From: Chitinophaga varians
GTDB taxonomy: Bacteria; Bacteroidota; Bacteroidia; Chitinophagales; Chitinophagaceae
DNA: 64,000 nucleotides
Assembly (NCBI RefSeq): GCF_012641275.1
Contig: NZ_JABAIA010000001.1
Location: 124,001 to 188,000, forward strand
Reading direction: 5' to 3'
Positions 18,395 through 26,741 of the stretch are shown piece after piece. The notes below the pieces were generated by a model, which ran no database searches, was not told the DNA's origin, and worked only from the letters and a program-made list of their open reading frames with translations. The position numbers and the translations under genes were made by a program. Numbering within the stretch: position 1 is the stretch's first letter; every line of letters begins with the position of its first letter.

Positions 18395-19928
18395 CGACCT
18401 GCATTTCACACTGGACAAAAACGAACATGCCGCCATCACCGGCGACAACGGCGCCGGTAAATCCACCCTGCTGAAAATACTGGCAGGCCAGCTGGCGCCG
18501 CAAAGCGGAACGATTGTGCGGAGCGCGCCCCTGTATTATGTGCCGCAGCATTTCGGACAGTTCAACGACCGCACCGTGGCCCAGGTACTGGGCATTGACG
18601 CCAAAATTCACGCGCTCCAGGCCATCCTGGCCGGTGATACGCAGGAAGCCCATTTCGACGCCCTGGGCGACGACTGGGACATCATGGAACGTTGCGAACA
18701 ATTGTTCGCCCGCTGGGACATCGCCCATATTCCGCTGACAGCGCCCTTCTCGCAGCTCAGTGGTGGAGAAAAAACAAGGGCCTTCCTCGCCGGCAGCGAT
18801 CTGACCGCACCTGCGGCCATCCTGCTGGACGAGCCCACCAATCACCTTGACAAAACCGCACGGTCACAGCTATACGAATGGGTGGCCCGCAGCAGCAAAT
18901 CCCTGCTCGTGGTAAGTCACGACCGGCAACTGCTGGAACTGTGCAACCCTATCTGGGAGCTGTCCAATGCACGCCTGCAGGTGTATGGCGGCAACTACGC
19001 TTTTTATGAAAAGAAAAAAGCGGAAGAAACAGCCGCCCTGCAACAACAAATCGCCCATGCGGAGAAATCCCTGAAAGAGGCGCGGGCAGCACAACAGCAG
19101 GCTGCTGAAAGGCAGCAGCGCGAAAATGCGCGCGGGCAGAAAAGCCGCGCCGAAGGGAATATTCCCAAAATCCTGATGAACGGCCGCAGGGACCAGGCTG
19201 CCAAAACCACTGCCCGCACCCAGGAGGTGCACGCAGAAAAAGTAGCAGGCCTGCAAGCCACGCTGGACGCGGCTTCTGCCAACGACCAGGTGGCACGTAT
19301 CATGAAAGGGCATTTTGCCACGCCTCCCGGCCATAAAGGCAAAATACTGGTGCAGGCGGAAGCACTTAATTATGCCTGGGCCGATGGCGCGCCACTATGG
19401 CCGCAACCACTCGATTTCATCATCAAAAGCGGCGACCGGCTGTCCATTTCAGGCAACAACGGCAGCGGTAAATCTACGCTCATCAAACTCATTACCGGCC
19501 AGCTGCCGCCCCAACAGGGACGCCTATACGTAGCACCGTTCAGCAGCCTGGTGCTGGACCAGGACTACAGCAGTATAGACCGCAGTAAAACCGTACGGCA
19601 GCAAGCCGCCGCCAACAATGACATCAAAGTGGACGAAGGTAAACTCAATACCATGCTGGTACGGTTTCTCTTTGGCCCCGATGACTGGGACAAACCCTGC
19701 AGCGCGCTAAGCGGCGGGGAAACACTCAGGCTGGCGCTGTGCTGTATGACGCTCCGGAGCCAGTCGCCCGACATGATCATCCTGGACGAACCGACCAACA
19801 ACCTGGACCTGACCAACATCCAGATGCTGACACAGATATTCGCCGCGTACCAGGGCACGCTGGTCGTGGTATCGCACGACGCCCGCTTCCTGGAAGAAAC
19901 GGGCGTCACGGAAACATTGCAGTTATAA
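18336..19928 (+). CDS. ABC-F family ATP-binding protein
   Basis: Two ABC cassettes without membrane segments define the ABC-F family, which acts on ribosomes. I use the ATG at 18336 (M-L-L-T-A-Q-H-L, 530 residues); an in-frame start at 18312 would add eight basic residues. Cassette 1 has Walker A G-D-N-G-A-G-K-S-T, signature L-S-G-G-E-K-T and Walker B A-I-L-L-D-E-P-T-N-H. Cassette 2 has G-N-N-G-S-G-K-S-T, L-S-G-G-E-T and I-I-L-D-E-P-T-N-N. A long Ala/Gln/Lys-rich interdomain linker (about residues 225-325) lies between them. ABC-F proteins include translation factors and antibiotic-protection proteins; which applies here is not decidable from sequence. The gene ends 4 bases before the convergent M20 gene. 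Confidence 0.92.
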   Translation: MLLTAQHLHFQLPPNRVLFDDLHFTLDKNEHAAITGDNGAGKSTLLKILAGQLAPQSGTIVRSAPLYYVPQHFGQFNDRTVAQVLGIDAKIHALQAILAGDTQEAHFDALGDDWDIMERCEQLFARWDIAHIPLTAPFSQLSGGEKTRAFLAGSDLTAPAAILLDEPTNHLDKTARSQLYEWVARSSKSLLVVSHDRQLLELCNPIWELSNARLQVYGGNYAFYEKKKAEETAALQQQIAHAEKSLKEARAAQQQAAERQQRENARGQKSRAEGNIPKILMNGRRDQAAKTTARTQEVHAEKVAGLQATLDAASANDQVARIMKGHFATPPGHKGKILVQAEALNYAWADGAPLWPQPLDFIIKSGDRLSISGNNGSGKSTLIKLITGQLPPQQGRLYVAPFSSLVLDQDYSSIDRSKTVRQQAAANNDIKVDEGKLNTMLVRFLFGPDDWDKPCSALSGGETLRLALCCMTLRSQSPDMIILDEPTNNLDLTNIQMLTQIFAAYQGTLVVVSHDARFLEETGVTETLQL

Positions 19929-19932
19929 TTTC

Positions 19933-21120
19933 TTAATTGCCCAGTGTTTTCAGGGCGAGGTAAGCCATCAGGCCCGCGCCGGTTTCCAGCGCCTGCTCAT
20001 CGGCATCAAAAGTGGCGGTGTGCAGGCCGGACACAATGCCGCGGGCCTCGTTGCGCACGCCGAGGCGGTAGAAACAGGCATCCGCCTGCTGGGAGTAATA
20101 GGCAAAATCTTCCGCCGCCATCCAGATATCAAGGTCCACCACATTATCCGCGCCGAGGAACTCTTCCGCATAGGTGCGGGTAATGTCGGTTAATTTTTCA
20201 TTGTTGATCAGCACCGGGTATCCCTGATGTATTTCAATATCGCAGGCTGCCTCCATGCCTTCGGCGATAGAGACGGCCATCTTTTTTATTTTGGCATGCG
20301 CTTCCCTTCTCCACTTCTCATCAAGAGAACGGAAAGTACCTTCCAGCCGCACTTCGTCCGGGATCACATTGGTGGCCCCGTTGGCCAGCATCTTGCCAAA
20401 AGAAAGCACAGACGGCAGCAACGGGTTCACACGGCGGCTCACGATCTGCTGCAGGGCTATCACGATATGACAGGCCACCACCACCGGGTCTATCCCCAGG
20501 TGCGGCATCGCGCCATGACCGCCTTTGCCTTTCACTGTAATAAAAATCTCGTCATTGCTGGCCATATAACGGCCGCCTCTGAAGCCCACTTTGCCGGCAG
20601 GCAGTTCAGGCATGGTATGTTGCCCCAGTACATGATGCGGGCGCGGGTTTTCCAATACGCCTTCTTTGATCATCATGCTGGCGCCGCCGGGGATCAGCTC
20701 TTCCGCCGGCTGGAAGATGAGTTTCACGGTGCCCGCAAAATCGTCTTTCATCCTGCTGAGGATAGTGGCGGTGCCCAGTAACGATGACGTATGTACGTCG
20801 TGCCCGCAGGCATGCATTACACCGTCATGTTTGGACTTATAGGGCACATCGTTCAGTTCCCGGATGGGCAGGGCGTCGATATCCGCCCGCAGCGCCACCA
20901 CCTGGCCATTTCCGGGCTTATTGCCTTGTAACAGGGCCACCAGACCGGTATTGGCCATTGGTTCAAAGGAAATGTCCAGCTCCTTCAGTTTGCCGGCAAT
21001 AAAGGCAGCCGTGTTCACCTCCCTGTAGGACAGTTCCGGGTGCGCATGCAGATAGCGCCGGTTGGCGATCGTTTCTTCCTGGATATGGCCGGCCAGCTGC
21101 CGGATTTTTTCTTTAAGCAT
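19933..21120 (-). CDS. M20-family amidohydrolase (N-acyl-amino acid/hippurate hydrolase type)
   Basis: I start at the ATG at 21120 (M-L-K-E-K-I-R-Q), which overlaps the upstream gene's stop by 8 bases and gives 395 residues. The N-terminal metal-dependent core shows H-A-H-P-E-L-S, R-A-D-I-D-A-L-P, H-A-C-G-H-D-V-H-T and F-Q-P-A-E-E, all typical of the AmhX/HipO group that removes acyl groups from amines. No signal peptide is seen, so it is cytoplasmic. It is the last gene of the eight-gene LacI-regulated unit, so its substrate may be an N-acylated sugar-derived amine rather than a standard acyl-amino acid. That substrate idea is inference. Confidence 0.88.
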   Translation of the reverse strand: MLKEKIRQLAGHIQEETIANRRYLHAHPELSYREVNTAAFIAGKLKELDISFEPMANTGLVALLQGNKPGNGQVVALRADIDALPIRELNDVPYKSKHDGVMHACGHDVHTSSLLGTATILSRMKDDFAGTVKLIFQPAEELIPGGASMMIKEGVLENPRPHHVLGQHTMPELPAGKVGFRGGRYMASNDEIFITVKGKGGHGAMPHLGIDPVVVACHIVIALQQIVSRRVNPLLPSVLSFGKMLANGATNVIPDEVRLEGTFRSLDEKWRREAHAKIKKMAVSIAEGMEAACDIEIHQGYPVLINNEKLTDITRTYAEEFLGADNVVDLDIWMAAEDFAYYSQQADACFYRLGVRNEARGIVSGLHTATFDADEQALETGAGLMAYLALKTLGN

Positions 21121-22168
21121 TGACGATATTTTTTTCCTTTTCAAGGAAAGCTTTCACGAAACCGTCGTCTGTCAGCTGCGGATAAGCGGCCGCCACACGG
21201 TCAATTTCTTCCAGCTGTCCCGGGGATAAAGTCTCCCTTTCATCCAGGCACCAGATGCCTTCCAGCAGGCCCTGTCGCCGCAATACCTCGTGGATACCGG
21301 CGATGGAACCGTGGAAAGCGTTGGATGGGTCAAACAGCGCCGCATTCATGTCGGTGACTGCTATCCCTTCTGTCAACAGTTTTCCTGCGCCCGAATAATC
21401 CTCAATGATACACTTTTTTATGCGATCGAAGAGCGGTACTACCTGGCTGGTCCAAACCGACCAGTGGCCCAGCAGTCCGCCCGCAAAACGTTTAGTCACC
21501 TCGCGGCCGTTGACTGTAAAGCGATAGGCCGTCAACAGGTCTGCCACAATATTATCATCGTTGCCGGTATACAGCGCAATATCATCGCAACGGGAGGAAT
21601 GACAGACCGCCCTCACCACGTCGAGGGTTTGATACCGGTTGAACGGCGCCGTTTTAATGGCCTTCACGCCGGGGATCTCCACCAGCTGCTCCCAGAAACG
21701 ATAACTCAGGATACGGCCGCCCACAGAGGGCTGCAGGTAGAAGCCAAAAACCGGGATGATTTCCGATACCGTCCGCACATGGGCTATCAGCTCTCCTTCC
21801 GACAGATGGTTTAAACCGCCCAAACTTAATAAACCCAGATGGTAACCATATTTCAGTGCCGTACGGGCTTCATCGGCCGCTTGTGCCGTAGGGCCGCAAA
21901 GACCGGCCACTTTGATAAAAGGGCGTGCCAGCTGCGCGGCGTCTATTTCTTCTGCCGCCAGTCGCAGCACGGTCTCATACAAACCTATTTTGGGATCGCG
22001 GATGGCAAACTGGGTCGTATGTACGCCCACCGCCACACCGCCAACACCACTGGCGATATAATAACGGGTAAGCCGGCGCTGACGGCGTTCGTCGAGCTGC
22101 CTGTGCGGGTCCAGCGCCAGCGGGTGCGCCGGGATAACAGTACCGCTGTATAATAAATCCGGTATCAT
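21113..22168 (-). CDS. Dihydrodipicolinate synthase-superfamily protein (putative aldolase/lyase)
   Basis: The ATG at 22168 (M-I-P-D-L-L-Y-S-G) gives 351 residues, longer than the usual 290-300 of DapA or NanA. The TIM-barrel pattern and the probable Schiff-base lysine K172 (in V-K-A-I-K-T-A-P-F) are visible. The usual G-T-T-G-E substrate loop is replaced by G-V-H-T-T-Q-F, so it is unlikely to be DapA or sialic acid lyase. Superfamily members split or dehydrate 2-keto acids through a lysine imine. It sits between the epimerase-like and M20 genes with tight spacing. I infer a role in cleaving a keto-acid intermediate of an unusual sugar. Confidence 0.75.
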   Translation of the reverse strand: MIPDLLYSGTVIPAHPLALDPHRQLDERRQRRLTRYYIASGVGGVAVGVHTTQFAIRDPKIGLYETVLRLAAEEIDAAQLARPFIKVAGLCGPTAQAADEARTALKYGYHLGLLSLGGLNHLSEGELIAHVRTVSEIIPVFGFYLQPSVGGRILSYRFWEQLVEIPGVKAIKTAPFNRYQTLDVVRAVCHSSRCDDIALYTGNDDNIVADLLTAYRFTVNGREVTKRFAGGLLGHWSVWTSQVVPLFDRIKKCIIEDYSGAGKLLTEGIAVTDMNAALFDPSNAFHGSIAGIHEVLRRQGLLEGIWCLDERETLSPGQLEEIDRVAAAYPQLTDDGFVKAFLEKEKNIVNA

Positions 22169-22197
22169 GATGGATTGATTGTAAAAGATGATGAAGA

Positions 22198-23217
22198 TTA
22201 AAACTGGCCTTCCCTTTCCTGGAAGTGTGTAGCCTTGGAGATGGTGCGGCCGCCCTGTTGCAGCCATGCCGCGGTGAGGCCGATCATTTCTTTCAGCGAT
22301 ACTTTCGGATAGCCGAACAGCCGGAAGCTCTCTGCGGCGTTGCTCAGCAAAGCGGTAGGTTGCTCTTCATTCACCAGGATGGGTTCTTTGCCGAGCAGTT
22401 TACCGAACTCTTTGGCTATCCAGCGTACCGGCGCTGTTTCCGGGCCGGTGATGTTCAGCAGTTTCGCGGGCGCGGCGCAATACGCGAACGCGCGTAAAGC
22501 CATTTCATTGGCATCGCCCTGCCAGATCACGTTCACATGGCCCATGCGCAGATCGATCGGTTTTTCGTCGCGTACCGATTTGGCTATTTCCAGCAGGACG
22601 CCGTATTGCAGGTCGTTGGCATAGTTGAGCCGGTACACCAGCACAGGCGTATTGTATTTGTTGGAGAAATGCTGGAACACCCGTTCCCTGCCGAGGCACG
22701 ACTGGCCGTACTCCCCTACCGGCGCGGGCGCCATGGATTCATCCGCACCACCGTCCAGCACCGGTGTCAGCGGGTATACGTTACCGGTAGAATACACCAC
22801 GATACGGGAGTGACGGTATTTCTCCGCCACTCTTCCGGGCAGGTAGGCATTCATGGCCCAGGTAAAGGCTTCTTTCCCGGTGGTGCCGAATTTGGTACCG
22901 GCGAGGTACAACACGTTTTTTACGTCCGGCAGTGCGGCGAGGTCGTCTTCATTCAACAGATCGGCGGCAATGGTTTCGATACCGTCCTGTTCCAGCTGTT
23001 CTTTTAAACCCGGTTCCGTCAGACGCGACACGCCGATGACCCTGCGGGGCACGCCGGACTTGTCGATGGCCTGTTTGGCCAGTTTCGCCAGGCTGGGACC
23101 GATTTTGCCGCCAACGCCCAGCAGGAGGATATCGCCTTCCAGGGCCGCCATGGCCGCTACCAGTTCGTCTGATGGCTGCAGTAACGCTGCTACTGTTTCC
23201 TGTATGTTACCTGTCAT
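22198..23217 (-). CDS. NAD(P)-dependent epimerase/dehydratase-like protein
   Basis: The ATG at 23217 (M-T-G-N-I-Q-E-T) overlaps the stop of the NagB-like gene as ATGA and gives 339 residues. The Rossmann motif appears as L-G-V-G-G-K-I-G, followed by a typical extended-SDR pattern, but the expected Y-x-x-x-K is not in its standard form: the region reads Y-G-Q-S-C-L-G-R-E-R-V, where Lys is replaced by Arg or shifted. The protein could be a divergent sugar epimerase, dehydratase or reductase. Translational coupling to the NagB-like gene suggests the two act in the same route. Exact function not assigned. Confidence 0.75.
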   Translation of the reverse strand: MTGNIQETVAALLQPSDELVAAMAALEGDILLLGVGGKIGPSLAKLAKQAIDKSGVPRRVIGVSRLTEPGLKEQLEQDGIETIAADLLNEDDLAALPDVKNVLYLAGTKFGTTGKEAFTWAMNAYLPGRVAEKYRHSRIVVYSTGNVYPLTPVLDGGADESMAPAPVGEYGQSCLGRERVFQHFSNKYNTPVLVYRLNYANDLQYGVLLEIAKSVRDEKPIDLRMGHVNVIWQGDANEMALRAFAYCAAPAKLLNITGPETAPVRWIAKEFGKLLGKEPILVNEEQPTALLSNAAESFRLFGYPKVSLKEMIGLTAAWLQQGGRTISKATHFQEREGQF

Positions 23218-24005
23218 ATGGTTGGTTTTATGTTGAAAGATGATAGATCGGTGTGCGCGGCACTGTCCCTGTCGAGATAGAGGACGGCCGCGGGATGTGT
23301 CCGCAAAACAGAAGAAGGGCATGCTTCCCGGACAGCGCCTTGCAGGGTGTGTTGCACGGCCGTAGCTTTCTTTTCACCGGGCACCATGCAGAAGAGATAA
23401 CGGCCACGCATCAACGCAGGAACGGTGAGCGTGAGGGCAAAACGCGGTACCTCGGCTATCGTCGCAAAACAGCCGTCATTGACCTGTTGCCGGCGGCAGG
23501 CCTCATCCAGGTCCACCATCTTGACCAGCACCGGATCATTAAAATCAGCCACATGCGGGTCATTGAAGGCGATATGGGCGTTTTCGCCGATGCCCATGTT
23601 CACTATGTCTGTCGGATATTGCTCCAGCAAGGCGGCGTAGCGGCGGCATTCGGCCACCGGGTCTGCCGCTTGTCCGTTAAGATAAAACACTTCCCGGAAC
23701 GGGACTTTCGAAAAAATACGGTCCCGCAGAAAATTACCAAAACCCTGTGGGGCATCGGCCGGCAGGCCTGCATATTCGTCCATATGGAAAGCATTTACCC
23801 GTTGCCAGTCGATGCCCGGTTGTACCGCCAGCGTTTCCAGGAACTCCTGCTGCGAAGGCGCTGCGGCAAAAATAATGTTGACCACAGGCTGCACTGCCAG
23901 CAAGCGGACAATGGCCGCTGCGGCTTGTTCAGCCGCGGCCGCACCCATGATCACGCGCGTGGGGTGTACCTGCACTTGTAACTTATCTGCAAAAAATTGA
24001 ATCAT
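23214..24005 (-). CDS. NagB-like glucosamine-6-phosphate deaminase homologue with altered active site
   Basis: The ATG at 24005 (M-I-Q-F-F-A-D) gives 263 residues, close to NagB length. F-H-M-D-E-Y-A-G-L-P keeps the Asp equivalent to E. coli D72. The catalytic loop, G-x-D-G-H-I-A-F-N-E-P in active NagB, reads G-E-N-A-H-I-A-F-N-D-P. The equivalents of D141 and E148 are thus Asn and Asp, while the His is kept; codons confirm this. It may isomerise or deaminate a related amino-sugar phosphate, or be inactive. It follows NagA in the same unit, which supports an amino-sugar substrate. Confidence 0.75.
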   Translation of the reverse strand: MIQFFADKLQVQVHPTRVIMGAAAAEQAAAAIVRLLAVQPVVNIIFAAAPSQQEFLETLAVQPGIDWQRVNAFHMDEYAGLPADAPQGFGNFLRDRIFSKVPFREVFYLNGQAADPVAECRRYAALLEQYPTDIVNMGIGENAHIAFNDPHVADFNDPVLVKMVDLDEACRRQQVNDGCFATIAEVPRFALTLTVPALMRGRYLFCMVPGEKKATAVQHTLQGAVREACPSSVLRTHPAAVLYLDRDSAAHTDLSSFNIKPTI

Positions 24006-24081
24006 GTTCACGCAAAGGCGCTAAGCAGCAAAGTCATTTGCTACTAAGCCCTGTATTTTTTAAGATGTGATTATTGTTGGT

Positions 24082-25272
24082 TCATTGCTCCTTCGCTGCC
24101 TGCGTCCCTTTGAGGAAAACCGTGCTTACCCTGATTTGTTCGTCGAAGAAAATGATGTCAGCATCTTTTCCTTCTACCAGCGAGCCGGTATGGCTTGCGA
24201 TGCCGGCGATAGCAGCAGGTGTGGCGGTGGCCATGCGTACCGCCTCTACCAGCGGCACCTCCGCCATATTGACCATGGTGCGCACCAGTTGGTCGGCCGT
24301 GGCCACGCTGCCGGCAAAAGAGCTGCGGTCGGGCAGTTTGGCTACCCCATCTTCCACAATCACCGGAATACCGTTGTCCAGCCCTCCGAGGATGCTTTCT
24401 CCAGGCCCCATGCCGGCGGCGCGCATAGCATCGGTGATGAGGGCGGTTTTGCCCGGCCCTTTGATTTTATACACCAGCTTCAACAAAGGCGCCGGCAGAT
24501 GTACGCCGTCGGCAATAATCTCCACGGTCATTTCATCGATCAGGTAGGCCGCTTCAACAGCGCCGGCGTAACGGAAAGCATTGCGCCGTGTGACGCCCGA
24601 CATGGCGGAATACATATGCGTAATATGCGTATAGCCGTTCTCGTATGCTTCCAGCATTTCTTCGTAAATCGCGTCGGTATGTGCGGCGGCAGCAAGAATT
24701 CCCTTAGATCGCAGGTAACGGCCGAAAGGCAATGCCCCGGGCAGTTCCGGCGCCGCGCTCCAGCGTGTCACCACATTGGACGATGCCAGTACTTCCATAT
24801 ACTCCGCTGCGTCCGGGTTACGGATGTACTTCGGGTCCTGTGCGCCCCGCTGGTTCATGGCCACATACGGCCCTTCCAGGTGAAGCCCAGCGAAACGCGC
24901 GCCTGTGGCATTCTGTTTGTCCGCCGCTTCATATACTGCTATTGCTCTCAACAGACTGGCCTTGTCGCTGCTCAGCGTGGTCGGCACCATGGAAGTAGTG
25001 CCAAACTCACGGTGTTTGCTGGCCACTGCCAGAAAAGCCTCCACGGTGCCATCCATAAAATCATGGCCACCGCCGCCATGCACGTGCAGGTCCACAAAAC
25101 CCGGTGACACATATTGACCTCCGGCATCTATCACAACAGCATCGGGCATGTCCACGTCCCGTTCACTGACAGCGAGGATACGCCCGCCTTCCGTGATCAG
25201 GGTGCCATTACGGATAACCCGGTAAGGCGTGATAATATGCCCGTTGACAATCTTATACTTTTTCTGTTCCAT
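24082..25272 (-). CDS. nagA: N-acetylglucosamine-6-phosphate deacetylase
   Basis: The 396-residue protein has the amidohydrolase layout of NagA: V-D-L-H-V-H-G near the N-terminus, the metal-binding E in H-L-E-G-P-Y, histidines in A-A-A-H-T-D-A and T-H-M-Y-S-A-M, the substrate-binding A-D-G-V-H-L-P, and the catalytic Asp in I-T-D-A-M. It should remove acetate from GlcNAc-6-phosphate or a close analogue in the cytoplasm. Its start overlaps the permease gene by 20 bases. No sugar kinase lies in the cluster, so phosphorylation must come from elsewhere. Confidence 0.9.
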   Translation of the reverse strand: MEQKKYKIVNGHIITPYRVIRNGTLITEGGRILAVSERDVDMPDAVVIDAGGQYVSPGFVDLHVHGGGGHDFMDGTVEAFLAVASKHREFGTTSMVPTTLSSDKASLLRAIAVYEAADKQNATGARFAGLHLEGPYVAMNQRGAQDPKYIRNPDAAEYMEVLASSNVVTRWSAAPELPGALPFGRYLRSKGILAAAAHTDAIYEEMLEAYENGYTHITHMYSAMSGVTRRNAFRYAGAVEAAYLIDEMTVEIIADGVHLPAPLLKLVYKIKGPGKTALITDAMRAAGMGPGESILGGLDNGIPVIVEDGVAKLPDRSSFAGSVATADQLVRTMVNMAEVPLVEAVRMATATPAAIAGIASHTGSLVEGKDADIIFFDEQIRVSTVFLKGTQAAKEQ

Positions 25273-26629
25273 GTAATTCTTTTTCAGGGTGTACTTTCAA
25301 CGAACGCGCAACAGGCGTCCAGTGCCTGATCTTATGCCCGTAGAAAGCGTAAAATATCAGGTACAGGTAACAAGGGAATAACACCCAGTAAGCATGACGC
25401 ACATCATAGTGGTCAGCGAAATAACCGTATAAAGGTGGCAGCATGGCGTTACCGCTCAGTCCCATGATCATCAGTGAACCACCCAGTTTGGTGAACCGTC
25501 CCAGCCCGTCCAGCGCCAGCGGCCAGATACCTGCCCATACCAGCGAATTGGCAAATCCCAGTAACACCACAAACCAGATAGACACGTCAGTGGTATGGCC
25601 TAACAGCCTCACTTCGCCCCGCATATAAATAATACCGATGGTGAACAACGCGCCTAATAAGGTACAGATACGCAACGCATTCACCTGGCTGAGTAACTTC
25701 GGAATAGTAACGATCCCCAGCAGATAGCCGCAGATGGTCACAAACAAAGTATAGGACGGAAACGTCTTCGCTTCCATCAACGGAATATGCATGGAAGTCG
25801 CATATCCGATAATGGTATCGATCGCTACCACCTGCGTGCCCACATGAAGAAAAATAGCCACCGCGCCAAGTATCAGGTGCGGAAAACCGAAGATATTCTT
25901 TTTACCGGCATTGGCAACCGCTACGTCACCTTCCTCCTTCTCCGTGTCGATATCCGGCAGCGGGGAATAACGCACCAGTAGTCCTAACAAAAACAATACG
26001 ACGGCCACAATACTGTAGGGCGTAATCACGCGGCGGATCAATTCGTCCAGTGCGGCTTCCTTCACGGCGCCGGTCATATGCTGCAATTCCGCAAACAGCG
26101 TGCTGTCGGTCGGTTTCAGGATCACCGCCGCAAAAATCAACGGAGCAATAATACCAGCGCCCTTGTTGCAGATGCCCATGATACTGATACGTTGGGCAGC
26201 ACTTTCCTTTGGCCCTAAAATAGTGATATATGGATTGGCGGCGGTTTGCAGCACTGCCAGTCCCAGTCCTATGGTGAACAGCCCCAGCAGAAATACTTCA
26301 TACGTGCGCGTGTAGGCCGCAGGGATAAAAATGGCCGCTCCCAGCGCCATCGTCCAGAACCCAATCATGATGCCTTTCTTAAAACCCACTGCTTTCAGCA
26401 GGTAGGACGAAGGCACCGACATAATAAAGTAAGAAATGTAAAAAGCGAAGGCTACAAGATAAGACTGGAAGTTCGTCAGCTCGCAGGCAATCTTAAAGTA
26501 CGGTATCAGAATAGCGTTGACCCAGGTGACAAAGCCGAAGATAAAAAACAGCATCCCGATGATCAGGATGGAGATAAACGTATCTCTGCGGCTCAGTTGT
26601 CCCGGGTCAACCCGGTTAGTGTTTTTCAT
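25253..26629 (-). CDS. MFS sugar permease (FucP/NagP type)
   Basis: The 458-residue protein has 12 predicted membrane segments and motifs of the fucose-galactose-glucose proton symporter group: F-G-F-V-T-W-V-N-A-I-L-I-P-Y near TM1 and A-A-N-P-Y-I-T-I-L-G in the TM4-5 region. Relatives linked to nagA/nagB clusters in other bacteria import GlcNAc (NagP). It overlaps nagA by 20 bases, which supports import of the amino sugar that NagA handles. A heptamer-repeat hairpin precedes its start codon. Substrate is inferred from context. Confidence 0.87.
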   Translation of the reverse strand: MKNTNRVDPGQLSRRDTFISILIIGMLFFIFGFVTWVNAILIPYFKIACELTNFQSYLVAFAFYISYFIMSVPSSYLLKAVGFKKGIMIGFWTMALGAAIFIPAAYTRTYEVFLLGLFTIGLGLAVLQTAANPYITILGPKESAAQRISIMGICNKGAGIIAPLIFAAVILKPTDSTLFAELQHMTGAVKEAALDELIRRVITPYSIVAVVLFLLGLLVRYSPLPDIDTEKEEGDVAVANAGKKNIFGFPHLILGAVAIFLHVGTQVVAIDTIIGYATSMHIPLMEAKTFPSYTLFVTICGYLLGIVTIPKLLSQVNALRICTLLGALFTIGIIYMRGEVRLLGHTTDVSIWFVVLLGFANSLVWAGIWPLALDGLGRFTKLGGSLMIMGLSGNAMLPPLYGYFADHYDVRHAYWVLFPCYLYLIFYAFYGHKIRHWTPVARSLKVHPEKELHGTEKV

Positions 26630-26630
26630 A

Positions 26631-26739
26631 AATTACGAATTACGAATTACGAATTACGAATTACGAATTGGCGCTTACTGATAGAATCGTTCTGTTAGAG
26701 AACTCTTCATTCGTAATTCGTAATTCGTAATTTGTAATT
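26631..26739. repeat. Inverted arrays of the heptamer AATTACG
   Basis: Five tandem copies of AATTACG (26631-26665) face three copies of CGTAATT plus a TGTAATT variant (26712-26739) across a 46-base spacer. In the minus-strand mRNA the two arrays can pair into a stem of about 28 base pairs that ends 1 base before the ATG of the sugar permease. It is an intercistronic hairpin inside an operon and may alter mRNA stability or permease translation. Confidence 0.75.
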
Positions 26740-26741
26740 GA

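Noticed and set aside
21113..22168. Sialic acid lyase (NanA) and a sialic acid pathway
   Set aside because: Protein is longer than NanA and lacks its substrate loop; no NanE or NanK is in the cluster.
24067..25107. 346-codon open frame on the plus strand
   Set aside because: Antisense to nagA; rich in His, Arg and Cys as expected for a complementary frame.
26631..26739. Possible CRISPR array
   Set aside because: Repeat units are only 7 bases with no spacers, and the two arrays are inverted.
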